Below are positions 43,541 to 52,546 of a stretch of 64,000 nucleotides of DNA, piece after piece. Each line of letters begins with the position of its first letter. Within the stretch, counting starts at the first letter, position 1. Source of the DNA: Candidatus Rifleibacteriota bacterium. GTDB lineage: Bacteria; Muiribacteriota; Ozemobacteria; Ozemobacterales; Ozemobacteraceae. Location of the stretch: NCBI GenBank assembly GCA_015233155.1, contig JADFYG010000031.1, positions 1 to 64,000 of the forward strand, written 5' to 3'. Position numbers and translations under genes: made by a program. The notes beneath the pieces are model-generated. The model searched no databases, was not told the origin of the DNA, and saw nothing but the letters and a program-made list of their open reading frames with translations.

Positions 43541-45109
43541 ATGAAACAATTTTCCCGTTCTTTCAGGTGGGTTTCGCTGTTTTTTCTGGTGTTTGCACTT
43601 TTTGCCGGTGCGGCATTCAGCGCTCCATCCGGTGTGGCTTCCGGCACGGCTTCCGCTGCAGCGAAGTTTGTTCCTCCGGTTGACAACCCTGATTTGAAAG
43701 CCGTATTCGACGCCATCCAGGTTGACGCAGGTGATATCAATACGCAGATTCGCCTTCTTTGGCGTAACAACGAAGCCTGGTATGCGCGCTGGAAGATGAT
43801 AGAAGAAGCCAAGAAGACGATCGACTGCACTTACTTCATCATCGACAAGGACATCTTTGGTGTTTCTTTTTTGGGCTTGTTGCGCAAAAAGGCGCTTGAA
43901 GGGGTAAAGATCCGGCTCATGGTTGATGGCCGCATCTATCGACAGGGTTATATGAAGGGTATGCCCGAAAAGATGACGGATCTTTCCATGACTCCGAATA
44001 TCGAGATCAAGTTGTTCAATCCGATATCCGGTGCGTTGCTCAGCGCATTGGAAGATGTCCGCAATATCGCTGCCTGCAATCACGACAAGATCATCGTCGT
44101 AGATTCCTACACGAGTATTACGGGTGGTCGCAATATCGGTCCGGACTATTTCGGCGGAAAGGGCGAGGGCCCGATTATTTATCGGGATACCGATGTCGTA
44201 ATGCGCGGGGCGCACGCTGCCGGCCAGATGACGAAAGCATTTGCGGATGAATGGGGCAGTCTCAAGACCTGCTTTGTCAAGCCGGAACTCATCAATTTCA
44301 AGGATCACACGGCTGAACTGGACCTGGCCTATCGCGTCATGTCTCAGTACATGCAGGGCGGAAAACTCATCGATGCGAAAAATGCACCAATTTCCGATGA
44401 ATTGAAGCCTGTTCTTGAGCAATACAACAAGGATATAGTCTCCTTCAAAGACATTACGTCTTATGCCGCTTATGATATGTGGCATGGTGAGCGTTGCCGA
44501 CCGGTCAAGATCGTAGATAAATATTCCCGTCTTGGCGGCATGAACGATATCACCCCCACACTGATAAAGTTTGTTGATGCGGCGAAATCCGAAATCGTCA
44601 TTCAGAATCCGTATGTCTGTCTTACCGCGGAAGCGGAAGCTGCTCTGACTCGGGCTTCACAACGCGGCGTCTCGATCATCTTCCATACAAACAGTGGTGC
44701 TTCGACTGATTCATTGTTCCCGCAGGCTTTCCTGATGAATGATTGGGTTAAGATGCTTCAGGAAATGCCGACCTGTCATCTTTTTGTCGCTCCGACACCC
44801 AATGAGCGTCTTCATTCGAAGACCTTCGTTTTCGACCGGCAGCTTACGGTTGTCGGCACTTACAACATGGATGCCTTGAGCGAGCAGGTCAATAGCGAGG
44901 TCGTTGCTACGGTCTGGAATAAAGAGTTTGGCGTGATGACTCGTTTGCGCATTCAGGATGACATGACTAAAGTCATCGAATACACCATTAAAATGGATCG
45001 TGACGGAAAGGCTGTCCCAGATGTCGGTCCTGAAAGCCATTGTTCCGAAGAAACGGTGAAGAAAATGAACTTCTTGCGCAAGCTCCAATGGTTGAGGCCT
45101 GTGATCTGA
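43541..45109 (+). CDS. Secreted phospholipase D/cardiolipin-synthase family protein
   Basis: A 522-residue protein with a Sec signal (SLFFLVFALFAGAAFSA). Two HKD catalytic motifs lie at about residue 180 (NHDKIIVVDSYTSITGGRNI) and 424 (LHSKTFVFDRQLTVVGTYNM), each with the histidine, lysine and aspartate in place. This is a complete PLD-superfamily enzyme, acting on phosphodiesters of phospholipids; the exported form suggests a periplasmic or extracellular substrate. ATG 43541 has AAGGAG six bases upstream. It is 234 bases after the YiiX-like gene, the gap holding a palindromic repeat. It stands 115 bases before the PPK2 gene, with hairpin-like DNA and a TATAAT near 45181 between. Confidence 0.9.
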   Translation: MKQFSRSFRWVSLFFLVFALFAGAAFSAPSGVASGTASAAAKFVPPVDNPDLKAVFDAIQVDAGDINTQIRLLWRNNEAWYARWKMIEEAKKTIDCTYFIIDKDIFGVSFLGLLRKKALEGVKIRLMVDGRIYRQGYMKGMPEKMTDLSMTPNIEIKLFNPISGALLSALEDVRNIAACNHDKIIVVDSYTSITGGRNIGPDYFGGKGEGPIIYRDTDVVMRGAHAAGQMTKAFADEWGSLKTCFVKPELINFKDHTAELDLAYRVMSQYMQGGKLIDAKNAPISDELKPVLEQYNKDIVSFKDITSYAAYDMWHGERCRPVKIVDKYSRLGGMNDITPTLIKFVDAAKSEIVIQNPYVCLTAEAEAALTRASQRGVSIIFHTNSGASTDSLFPQAFLMNDWVKMLQEMPTCHLFVAPTPNERLHSKTFVFDRQLTVVGTYNMDALSEQVNSEVVATVWNKEFGVMTRLRIQDDMTKVIEYTIKMDRDGKAVPDVGPESHCSEETVKKMNFLRKLQWLRPVI

Positions 45110-45224
45110 TTCAAAAACTGACCTTCATTGGCGCCCGTCGTAGATCTTTCGATTCGGAAGACTTCGGCGGGCGTCTGTTATATAATATTCGTGGCGGAAC
45201 GCAATGCTAAAGGAGAATAGAAAA

Positions 45225-46787
45225 ATGCTTGATATGGTGGATCTTGGGAAGAAGCTCGGCAAGGCCGAGTTCAAAGAGTGGATGAAGGGTGCGGAAAGAC
45301 GCATCAATGAGCTTCAGCGTGGAATGAAGGAAGCAGGTATTCCGACCATCGTTGTGTTCGAGGGTCTTGAAGCCGCAGGCAAGGGTACCTGTATAAACCG
45401 TCTGATGTTGCCTCTCGACCCGCGCGGGTTCAAGGTGCATCCTATTCATCCGGCCAATGAGGAAGAGGCGATGCGTCCATTTTTATATCGCTTCTGGCTG
45501 AGACTTCCGGCGCGGGGTCGGATGGCTATCTTCGATCACTCCTGGTATGAGCGGGTGTTGAATGATACGGTCGAGAAAGCAATATCCAGGGGCGAACAGC
45601 GTTCCGCGTTTGACGAAATCGGTGCGTTCGAGAGACAGCTTGCCGATGATGGCGCGTTGATAGTGAAGTTCTGGATGCATATCAGCCGTAAGGAGCAGGG
45701 CAAGCGTTTCGCCGCCATGGAGAAAAATGAATCTCTCTCCTGGAAAATAGGAAAAGAAGAAAAGCGTCAGCACAAGCAGTATGAAAAATATCTTGGGGCT
45801 GCTGAAGAGATGTTGGAGAAAACTAACACCTCGTATGCGCCATGGGTGATAGTTGAAGCGCACGACAAGCAGTATGCCGTGAAAAAAATATTTCAAACAA
45901 TAATCAACACATGGGAGGGAGCGCTGGCGCGCGTGAAGCCTTTGGTGACTGCGCCCGCGGCCGCGTCGAAGGTTTCCCCGAAGACGAAGGAGAAATTGGC
46001 TGAAAAAGTCGTCGAAAAGAGTACCGGAACGAGCGTTGATAAAGTTGCCGGCAAAGGCCTGGCTGCCGAAAATGTTACGATACTGTCCGGGCTTGATCTG
46101 ACGAAAACCGTTTCTGAAGAGGAATACGAAAAGAGGATCGCCAAGTACCAGGAGCGCCTCTTAGAGCTCGAGCATGAATTATATGTGCGCCGCGTGCCCG
46201 TTGTCATTGCATTCGAGGGGTGCGACGCGGCTGGAAAAGGTGGGGCGATCAAGCGATTGACCGAACATCTCGATCCGCGAGGGTATGAGGTCATGCCCAT
46301 AGCGGCGCCAACCCGTGAAGAGCTTGACCATCATTATTTGTGGCGATTCGCGCGCAATCTGCCGAAAGCCGGTCATATCACGATCTTTGATCGTACATGG
46401 TATGGCCGCGTTCTGGTCGAGCGGGTAGAGGGATTTTGCAGCGAGGAAGCCTGGAAACGGGCTTATCGTGAGATCAATGAATTCGAGGCAGGGCTTGTCA
46501 ATTTTGGCACAGTCCTGGTTAAATTCTGGCTGCACATCGATCAGGACGAGCAGATGCGACGGTTCAAAGAGCGCCAGGACCTCCCCTGGAAGACCTGGAA
46601 AATTACTGAAGAAGATTGGCGTAATCGTGAGAAGTGGCCACAATATGAACGTGCCGTAAATGATATGCTGGCCAACTGCAGCACGTCTTATGCCCCTTTT
46701 ACCATTGTCGAGGCAAATGACAAGCTTCATGCGCGTGTCAAGACGCTAAAAACGGTAATAGACGCTATTGAGGAACGTCTAAAATGA
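45225..46787 (+). CDS. pap: Two-domain PPK2-type polyphosphate kinase (polyphosphate:AMP phosphotransferase)
   Basis: A 520-residue protein made of two PPK2 domains. Each has a Walker A (EGLEAAGKGT at about 45 and EGCDAAGKGG at about 329), PLDPRG/HLDPRG (the arginine of the family), FDHSWYERVL or FDRTWYGRVL, and VKFWMHI or VKFWLHI. Two-domain members typically act as polyphosphate:AMP phosphotransferase (Pap), making ADP from AMP and polyphosphate. The linker (about 240-290) is Lys/Thr/Val rich. ATG 45225 is preceded by AAGGAG at nine bases; the frame also opens at 45204. Its stop overlaps the psuG start. Confidence 0.9.
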   Translation: MLDMVDLGKKLGKAEFKEWMKGAERRINELQRGMKEAGIPTIVVFEGLEAAGKGTCINRLMLPLDPRGFKVHPIHPANEEEAMRPFLYRFWLRLPARGRMAIFDHSWYERVLNDTVEKAISRGEQRSAFDEIGAFERQLADDGALIVKFWMHISRKEQGKRFAAMEKNESLSWKIGKEEKRQHKQYEKYLGAAEEMLEKTNTSYAPWVIVEAHDKQYAVKKIFQTIINTWEGALARVKPLVTAPAAASKVSPKTKEKLAEKVVEKSTGTSVDKVAGKGLAAENVTILSGLDLTKTVSEEEYEKRIAKYQERLLELEHELYVRRVPVVIAFEGCDAAGKGGAIKRLTEHLDPRGYEVMPIAAPTREELDHHYLWRFARNLPKAGHITIFDRTWYGRVLVERVEGFCSEEAWKRAYREINEFEAGLVNFGTVLVKFWLHIDQDEQMRRFKERQDLPWKTWKITEEDWRNREKWPQYERAVNDMLANCSTSYAPFTIVEANDKLHARVKTLKTVIDAIEERLK

Positions 46788-47746
46788 GCCATAACGGCGG
46801 AGTTCCAGATGGTATTCCACCGGTTTGGGACAGTACTTCTCTCATAGATTTTTCCTCAGAGGTTGCCGATGCAAGGGCATCCGGGATGCCGATAGTTGCG
46901 CTTGAATCAACGATAATTGCTCATGGAATGCCGTATCCGGCGAATGTAAAGACCGCGCGTCTTCTCGAAGCGACTGTTCGGGAAAATGGTGCGGTGCCTG
47001 CGACCATAGCGATTCTCGGCGGGCGCTTCAAGATCGGACTGAGCGGCGAGGAGCTGGAGTTTCTCGCAAAAGCGACGCATGTGAGAAAGGCAAGCAGGGC
47101 GGATCTACCGGGGATCATGGGAAAACGCGAGAATGCGGCGGTTACTGTTGCCGGAACCATGATCGGTGCTGCACTTGCAGGCATCTCAATATTTGCCACA
47201 GGTGGTATCGGTGGAGTCCACCGAGGTGCTGAAAAAACATTCGATATCTCGGCCGATCTCGAAGAACTTTCGATGACTCCGGTTTCAGTGGTTTCGGCCG
47301 GTGCAAAGGCGATTCTCGATTTGCCATTGACTCTGGAATATCTTGAAACTCGCGGGGTGCCGGTAGTTGGCTTTGGTACTGAAGAATTTCCGGCGTTTTA
47401 CTATCGTGAAAGCGGATTGACTCTGAACGAGCGTGTTGATAACCCTGAAGAAGCCGCACGCCTGATTGACATAAAACGGCGTCTCGGCCTTGCGGGCGGA
47501 GTGTTGTTCGCGAACCCTATTCCGACGGAGGCGGCTCTGGAGCGTGAAATGATTGAAAAAGCCATTGCACGGGCAATTTCAGATGCTCATCACCACGGAA
47601 TTTCCGGGAAAAAAATAACACCTTATCTGCTCGGACGCCTGAATGAAATAACCGATGGAAAAAGCCTCGCTGCGAATGTTGCTCTCGTTAAAAATAATGC
47701 GGCAGTTGCCGCCCGTATTGCAGTCGCCCTTGCAAATCTGAAATAA
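46784..47746 (+). CDS. psuG: Pseudouridine-5'-phosphate glycosidase
   Basis: A 320-residue enzyme matching PsuG across its length: VALESTIIAHGMPYPAN, ATIAILGGRFKIGLS, ATHVRKASRADLPG, FATGGIGGVHRGAE and PVVGFGTEEFPAFYY. It splits pseudouridine-5'-phosphate into uracil and ribose-5-phosphate. The companion kinase PsuK, which makes the substrate, is not in the window. The ATG overlaps the PPK2 stop by four bases, an unexpected pairing. A short GC-rich hairpin (47782-47804) follows the stop. Confidence 0.93.
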   Translation: MSHNGGVPDGIPPVWDSTSLIDFSSEVADARASGMPIVALESTIIAHGMPYPANVKTARLLEATVRENGAVPATIAILGGRFKIGLSGEELEFLAKATHVRKASRADLPGIMGKRENAAVTVAGTMIGAALAGISIFATGGIGGVHRGAEKTFDISADLEELSMTPVSVVSAGAKAILDLPLTLEYLETRGVPVVGFGTEEFPAFYYRESGLTLNERVDNPEEAARLIDIKRRLGLAGGVLFANPIPTEAALEREMIEKAIARAISDAHHHGISGKKITPYLLGRLNEITDGKSLAANVALVKNNAAVAARIAVALANLK

Positions 47747-47781
47747 CGTCTTAATTCTGAAACAACGTATTATTCTATGTA

Positions 47782-47804
47782 GGGGCGGGTTTGAAACCCG
47801 CCCC
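47782..47804. repeat. Short hairpin between convergent genes
   Basis: GGGGCGGGTT and its exact complement AACCCGCCCC enclose a three-base loop (TGA). It lies in the 72-base gap between psuG and pepD, which run towards each other, and may act as a bidirectional terminator or belong to a REP-like family; a related hairpin is at 54014. Confidence 0.6.
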
Positions 47805-47818
47805 ACGCACGTAATAGA

Positions 47819-49276
47819 TTATTTAAGAATTTTCAGTATTTCGACCATCAGATCCCAGATTTTTGCGATAGAAGGAACAAAAAGGCGTTCACTGGGTGAG
47901 TGAGGGTCGCGCATGGTGGCACCCATGCTGATCATGTCCATGCCGGGTTTGATTGCGCCGATCAATCCGCATTCCAGACCTGCGTGGATGAGTTCTATAT
48001 GGGCTTCCTGCTTGAATAGTTTCTTGTACAATGTTTTTGCCTCGGCGAGAAGGGGCGACGACATATCCGGCTGCCAGGCGGGATAACCGACATTTGTCTT
48101 GAAAGTCGCTCCGGCAAGACGCGCAACGGCCTCCACTTTTCGTGTAATGCCGTCTAGACGTGTCATGACCGACGAGCGCTGACTGGACGTAATACTCAGT
48201 TTTCCTTCTTCGATCTGAACCATCGCCTGATTGTTGGATGTTTCGACAAGGCCTTGAACAGCCGTCGACATGGCGGCCACACCGTGGGGCATAGCGATAA
48301 GCAGATCGAGTAACCTGTTGCTGCTTCCCTGTGTCATGGCACGCCTGTCGGGCGCATCTTCGAATGGATCGCACAGAATGGTCAGGTTCGGGTCTGTGGT
48401 TTTGAATTCGTCTCTGAATATGTGATGTGCTTCATCCGCGAGTTTTCGAACTTCGTAAACCTTTGAGGTTTCTACGTAGAAAACGGCCATTGCTGCCCGC
48501 GGGATGGCATTATGCGCGGTGCCGCCCCGAATTCCGGCGATGCAGATCGGGGCATGTTCGCTTATCATGAACAGGGTGCGGGCCAGTATGCGGATTGCGT
48601 TGGCGCGCCCTTCATGAATGTTAACTCCGGAGTGACCGCCAACCATCCCGTCAGCTTTGAGGCTCAGCGCCTGCCAGTCTGCGGGGACTTCGTTCCAGCT
48701 CAGTGGAAGAGATATTTCGGTTTCCCGTCCACCTGCGCAACCTACCGTAAATCGGCCTTCGTCTTCAGAGTCCAGGTTGATCATTGTGCGGCCTTTGAAA
48801 AAGTCGGCCTTCAGGCCCTGAGCGCCGCTCAAGCCGGTCTCCTCATCGACAGTGAAAAGAAGTTCCAGTGGGGGGCGCTTCAGTGTCGGATCAGTCGCCG
48901 CGGCCATCGCCATGGCAATCGCGAGGCCGTTGTCTGCGCCGAGACTGGTTCCATCAGCGTGCAACCAATCTCCATCGCGCACGAAACGAATAGGATCTTT
49001 AGAGAAATCATGCGTCGATTCAGGATTTTTCTCACAAACCATGTCGAGATGGCCCTGGAGGATAACCGGCGAAGAGTCCTCATATCCCTTGGTTCCGGGA
49101 ACTTCGATGAGGATATTTCCAATTTCGTCCTGGCGGGCGGTGAAGCCCTGCTTTGAAGCCCACTCCATCAACCATTCGCAGATACGCTCTTCATGCTTGG
49201 AAGGGCGTGGAATAGCACTTACCTGTTCAAAAAGATCGAGAATGTGCTCGGTGTTGTCAATTTTTTTCTTGGCCAC
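47819..49276 (-). CDS. pepD: Aminoacyl-histidine dipeptidase (PepD, M20 family)
   Basis: A 485-residue cytosolic metallopeptidase. The family motifs are LDLFEQVSAIPRPSKHE, VILQGHLDMVCEK (first zinc histidine), GTSLGADNG (bridging Asp), LFTVDEETGLSGAQGL (catalytic and zinc Glu), INLDSEDEG and GLECGLIGAIKPG. It cleaves Xaa-His and other dipeptides. Length and motif order are those of Escherichia coli PepD. AAGGAG stands a few bases before the ATG. Converges with psuG. Confidence 0.95.
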   Translation of the reverse strand: MAKKKIDNTEHILDLFEQVSAIPRPSKHEERICEWLMEWASKQGFTARQDEIGNILIEVPGTKGYEDSSPVILQGHLDMVCEKNPESTHDFSKDPIRFVRDGDWLHADGTSLGADNGLAIAMAMAAATDPTLKRPPLELLFTVDEETGLSGAQGLKADFFKGRTMINLDSEDEGRFTVGCAGGRETEISLPLSWNEVPADWQALSLKADGMVGGHSGVNIHEGRANAIRILARTLFMISEHAPICIAGIRGGTAHNAIPRAAMAVFYVETSKVYEVRKLADEAHHIFRDEFKTTDPNLTILCDPFEDAPDRRAMTQGSSNRLLDLLIAMPHGVAAMSTAVQGLVETSNNQAMVQIEEGKLSITSSQRSSVMTRLDGITRKVEAVARLAGATFKTNVGYPAWQPDMSSPLLAEAKTLYKKLFKQEAHIELIHAGLECGLIGAIKPGMDMISMGATMRDPHSPSERLFVPSIAKIWDLMVEILKILK

Positions 49277-49537
49277 TGCGGACTCCTTAAGAAAAATTTC
49301 GTTATGTTTACAGTTTTTGCCCGGCTTTGCCGTGAATCCTTATTTCATCCATTCTTCATGAACGACGTCCATGATGGGTGTGTTATACATTGCGCTTCCG
49401 TATAAGCAAGGGTATGTCAAAAACGCTCGCTTGGCAATAATCCGGAAAAAAATTCGGCAAATATTATCCGAGTTGCTGATGCCATAAATATAATGGTCAT
49501 GTGCCGCGGCTTATTTCCTGGTTTCTGCCATTTCACG

Positions 49538-49713
49538 CAGGGCAAACGCATTAAAGTTCTGTGGTAGGGCGCGACCGCCGGGCGCGCCGCTTTGCGCTTC
49601 GGCGTGCCCGGCGGTCACGCCCTACCATATCATAATTTCGCCCTTGCGGGCACTTCGCAGTGTCGAGAGCCGTGTTATAGACCATTCCTGAGTTTTTTAA
49701 TGCGCTTACCCTG
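49538..49713 (+). mobile_element. Palindromic mobile repeat family 1, copy C (176 bp)
   Basis: Ends CAGGGCAAACGCATTAAAG and the complement of CAGGGTAAGCGCATTAAAAA; core hairpin at 49563-49626. The flanks CCATTTCACG (49528-49537 and 49714-49723) are identical over ten bases, a clean target duplication. The other parts of this 501-base gap between genes (49277-49527 and 49724-49777) show nothing recognisable. Confidence 0.85.
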
Positions 49714-49777
49714 CCATTTCACGAGGTTTTTGCAAAATTATTTGACGTGAAATATCGGGAATATTTTGAGGAAGCTC

Positions 49778-50986
49778 TCACTTATACAGTAAAACTTGTG
49801 TCCGGCTCTGAGAAAAGGGCTTCGTTTCTTCGTTTGCGCGCCCCACGAGTTCATCGACCGGTATGCCGCGTACAAGTCCATCCCGAAGCCAGGAACAACC
49901 GGCGAGGTGGTCGAAAAAAGGGTGGGGGAGTGTCGGGCGCCGATTGAATTCGATGCGTTCCGGATGTGTTTTCATGAAGGTTGCAATGGTATGCAGCGCG
50001 ATATCCATGCAGTTTTCGAACAACGGCAAATCGCTTTCCAGGCGTATGCCCTGGCATGTTTCTCCCGTGAATTTGGAAAATGTCGGAACGAAAGATGTGG
50101 TTAAAACGCTTATCCCGGTGGGAAGCAGCGGTTGCAGAGCCTCTCTCCATGGATTTGGAGTGACCCATGGCGCGCCGAATATTTGAAACGGCGCATCCGT
50201 CCCACGTCCCTCGGAAAGGTTGGTTCCTTCGAATAAGCAGGTTCCGGGGTAAAAAGAGGCGGTCGCAGGTGAACACATACTGGGAGATGGCTTTACCCAG
50301 GGCATTCCCCAGTCAGAGAACGACATACCTCGTCGCCAGCCTTTTAGAGGCCAGATGGTCAAAGGTGCGGGCTTGTCGCGGCGGTTATTCCACCAGATTG
50401 CGAGCTCGCCCGGTGTAAGGCCGTAGCGGAGAGCTATCGGCAGGTGTCCGACGAATGATTCGAAACCGGAGGTCAACATCGGCCCTTCGATGGTGTTTCC
50501 ACCCATCAGATCTGGGCGATCGAGGACGTGAACCGGGATTCCTGTCTGTCCGGCGGCGTCTATGATGTTGCGAAGAGTCGAAATATATGTGTAAAAGCGA
50601 GTTCCGACATCCTGGATATCATAAATCAGCATATCGAGGCCGTCGAGATCATCTGTTGATGGTGCTTTCTTCGGGCCATAAAGACTGACTATCGGAACCG
50701 GCCGGGTGATTTTGTGATCAGTTTTCCGCTCGCGTCCGACAGTATCTGATTTTATCTGATCGTCGTCATGGGTGCCGTCCGCTACGGCTTCGCCGTCGGG
50801 TGCATCGGCGCCGAATCCGTGTTCGGGTGTGAAGATTCGAACGAGCTTCAGTCGAGGATGAGCCGCAATGCGTCCTACGATGTGCAGTCCATTGCGATCG
50901 CGACCGGTGGCATTTGTTATCAGGCCTGCCCGGCCCGAAACGTCCTTCGATTCGAAAAACGCTTCAAGACCAAACTCAATTGTCAT
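49778..50986 (-). CDS. DUF1343/NamZ-like exo-beta-N-acetylmuramidase
   Basis: A 402-residue protein of the DUF1343 family: GRAGLITNATGRDRNG, then FTPEHGFGADAPDGE, LIYDIQDVGTRFYTYISTL, HVLDRPDLMGGNTIEGP and YPGTCLFEGTNLSEGRG, the block conserved in NamZ, which removes MurNAc from the non-reducing end of muropeptides. The N-terminus (MTIEFGLEAFFES) has no signal peptide, unlike many exported members, which suggests a cytoplasmic role in peptidoglycan recycling. It starts 13 bases after folC and is probably co-transcribed with it. Confidence 0.88.
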   Translation of the reverse strand: MTIEFGLEAFFESKDVSGRAGLITNATGRDRNGLHIVGRIAAHPRLKLVRIFTPEHGFGADAPDGEAVADGTHDDDQIKSDTVGRERKTDHKITRPVPIVSLYGPKKAPSTDDLDGLDMLIYDIQDVGTRFYTYISTLRNIIDAAGQTGIPVHVLDRPDLMGGNTIEGPMLTSGFESFVGHLPIALRYGLTPGELAIWWNNRRDKPAPLTIWPLKGWRRGMSFSDWGMPWVKPSPSMCSPATASFYPGTCLFEGTNLSEGRGTDAPFQIFGAPWVTPNPWREALQPLLPTGISVLTTSFVPTFSKFTGETCQGIRLESDLPLFENCMDIALHTIATFMKTHPERIEFNRRPTLPHPFFDHLAGCSWLRDGLVRGIPVDELVGRANEETKPFSQSRTQVLLYK

Positions 50987-50999
50987 TTATCAGACTCTT

Positions 51000-52421
51000 T
51001 CAGGATTTTTTTTGTCTTCGACGGAGAAAATCCGCGATCAGGTAAAGTGAACCGGTGACCAGTATCGATGCTGAACCTGCGTCTGTCCCGGCAGTTAGCG
51101 CTTCAGCAAGTGATTCGCACCATTTCCAGCGGGGGTCAGTCGGTGCTATGACGGAGTCGAAGTCTGCGCGCATCAGAGCGCGGCCGCTTTTCGGGGACAC
51201 ATACGATATCGAATCGAAATGTGGTGCCAGACTCCTGGCCATTGCCGCTGCCGGCTTGTTGTGCAATACTCCGAAGATCAGGTGCGCTGGACGAGGCATC
51301 GGAAAGCGTTCGAGATATGCGATGAGCGATGCCAGCCCCTCATCATTATGCGCGCCGTCCAGCAGGACAGGCGGGTTGCCGTCTATCCATTGTAGTCGGC
51401 CGGGCCAGACGGTTCTTGAGATGCCTGCGGCGACATGATCCGGGGGAAGATCGAACCCGTTTTGCCGCAATTTTTCAACCACTCCCATAGCCGTCGCCAG
51501 GTTGTCGAGCTGATGCAATCCGGCAAGAGAGAAGTCAACCGGGTCGGGATATCCGGGAATCATTATTCGATGGCCGCGGGCGTGGCTTTCGATAACCTCG
51601 AAACGACCATCACCGACCCCGGTCTTTACCAGCGTGGCCGACTGTGCATCGCACGTTTCGCTGAACAGGCGCAGAATATCGGGGTCTTTCTCCCCTGTGA
51701 TGAGCGTATTCTTGCGTTTGACGATCCCGAGTTTTTCGCGGGCGATCGAGGGGCGGTCCGGACCAAGTAATTCTTTGTGGTCTGTTCCGATGTTAGTTAT
51801 GACCGATATTTCAGGCCATGTAACGTTGGTTGCATCGAGACGTCCGCCCAGCCCCACTTCGATCACCGCCAGATCGCGATCCGTCTCGTGCCAGGCCCAG
51901 AATGCGAGGGCGGTAACGAGCTCGAAGAAGCTTGGGGCACCTATCGAGGGCTCACGTCCCATGAGTGTGACGTGATCTTTCAGCGCGTTGACTCCGGCAA
52001 TCCAGAGGTCGTCCGGAAGGGGGCGGGCATCGAGTCGGATGCGCTCCGTAACATCGATAAGGTGAGGAGAAATAGTGGATCCGACCTGGTAGATCCGGCC
52101 CACTGAAGTGATGTTCTCAAGCAGTGCCGTAACTGAACCCTTGCCGTTTGTACCGCCGACGAGAATTGCGGCGATGTCGCGCTGCGGATTACCGAGACGT
52201 TCCATCAGAAATTCCATCCGATGCAGACCATAAGGGCCGCGGCAGACGTCGTGACGGGTCAGCCACTCGAGAGCGGCCGAGATGGTTTTAAAGGAGTCGC
52301 CGGTCGAAATTCGGTCGGATTGGATCCATGAGGAGAGAGGTTCAGAATCGTATCGGGCTGCCATGACTTTTTTTTCTGGTTTTATTTGACGGGTCGACTG
52401 ATTTTTGAAGGTTTTTTTCAT
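51000..52421 (-). CDS. folC: Bifunctional folylpolyglutamate/dihydrofolate synthase
   Basis: A 473-residue Mur-ligase-family enzyme. The ATP loop ILVGGTNGKGSVTALLEN, then QVGSTISPHLIDVTERIR, ITNIGTDHKELLG (catalytic), and VLLDGAHNDEGLASLIAYLE are the FolC signatures. It adds glutamate to dihydropteroate or folate. The first ~20 residues (Lys/Thr rich) may be extra; ATG 52364 (MAARYDS) is an internal alternative. The dihydropteroate partner genes are not in the window. Divergent from the cNMP-chemoreceptor gene. Confidence 0.94.
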   Translation of the reverse strand: MKKTFKNQSTRQIKPEKKVMAARYDSEPLSSWIQSDRISTGDSFKTISAALEWLTRHDVCRGPYGLHRMEFLMERLGNPQRDIAAILVGGTNGKGSVTALLENITSVGRIYQVGSTISPHLIDVTERIRLDARPLPDDLWIAGVNALKDHVTLMGREPSIGAPSFFELVTALAFWAWHETDRDLAVIEVGLGGRLDATNVTWPEISVITNIGTDHKELLGPDRPSIAREKLGIVKRKNTLITGEKDPDILRLFSETCDAQSATLVKTGVGDGRFEVIESHARGHRIMIPGYPDPVDFSLAGLHQLDNLATAMGVVEKLRQNGFDLPPDHVAAGISRTVWPGRLQWIDGNPPVLLDGAHNDEGLASLIAYLERFPMPRPAHLIFGVLHNKPAAAMARSLAPHFDSISYVSPKSGRALMRADFDSVIAPTDPRWKWCESLAEALTAGTDAGSASILVTGSLYLIADFLRRRQKKS

Positions 52422-52497
52422 GTGGGAAACGTCCTTCGTGGAGATGCGGGAGGCACTATACCAGATTTCGCGTTCTGAAGAAAGGCCCTATGCCGCG

Positions 52498-52526
52498 TTG
52501 ACACGATATCGGTGCAATGCTAGACT
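52498..52526 (+). promoter_or_regulatory. Sigma70-type promoter for the cNMP-chemoreceptor gene
   Basis: TTGACA (52498-52503), a perfect -35, is 17 bases from TAGACT (52521-52526). The start of transcription would be near 52533, 14 bases before ATG 52547, which rules out the upstream in-frame ATG at 52517. No Shine-Dalgarno sequence lies in the short leader. Confidence 0.68.
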
Positions 52527-52546
52527 GCGGGTTCACCTACCGATTT

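Noticed and set aside
43433-44485. 350-codon open frame on the minus strand opposite the phospholipase D gene
   Set aside because: The plus strand encodes two HKD motifs and a signal peptide; the antisense product shows no domain and arises from codon bias.
45150-45185. Hairpin before the PPK2 gene considered as a riboswitch or terminator
   Set aside because: The arms CGCCCGTCG and CGGCGGGCG pair imperfectly and no T run or known aptamer pattern is visible.
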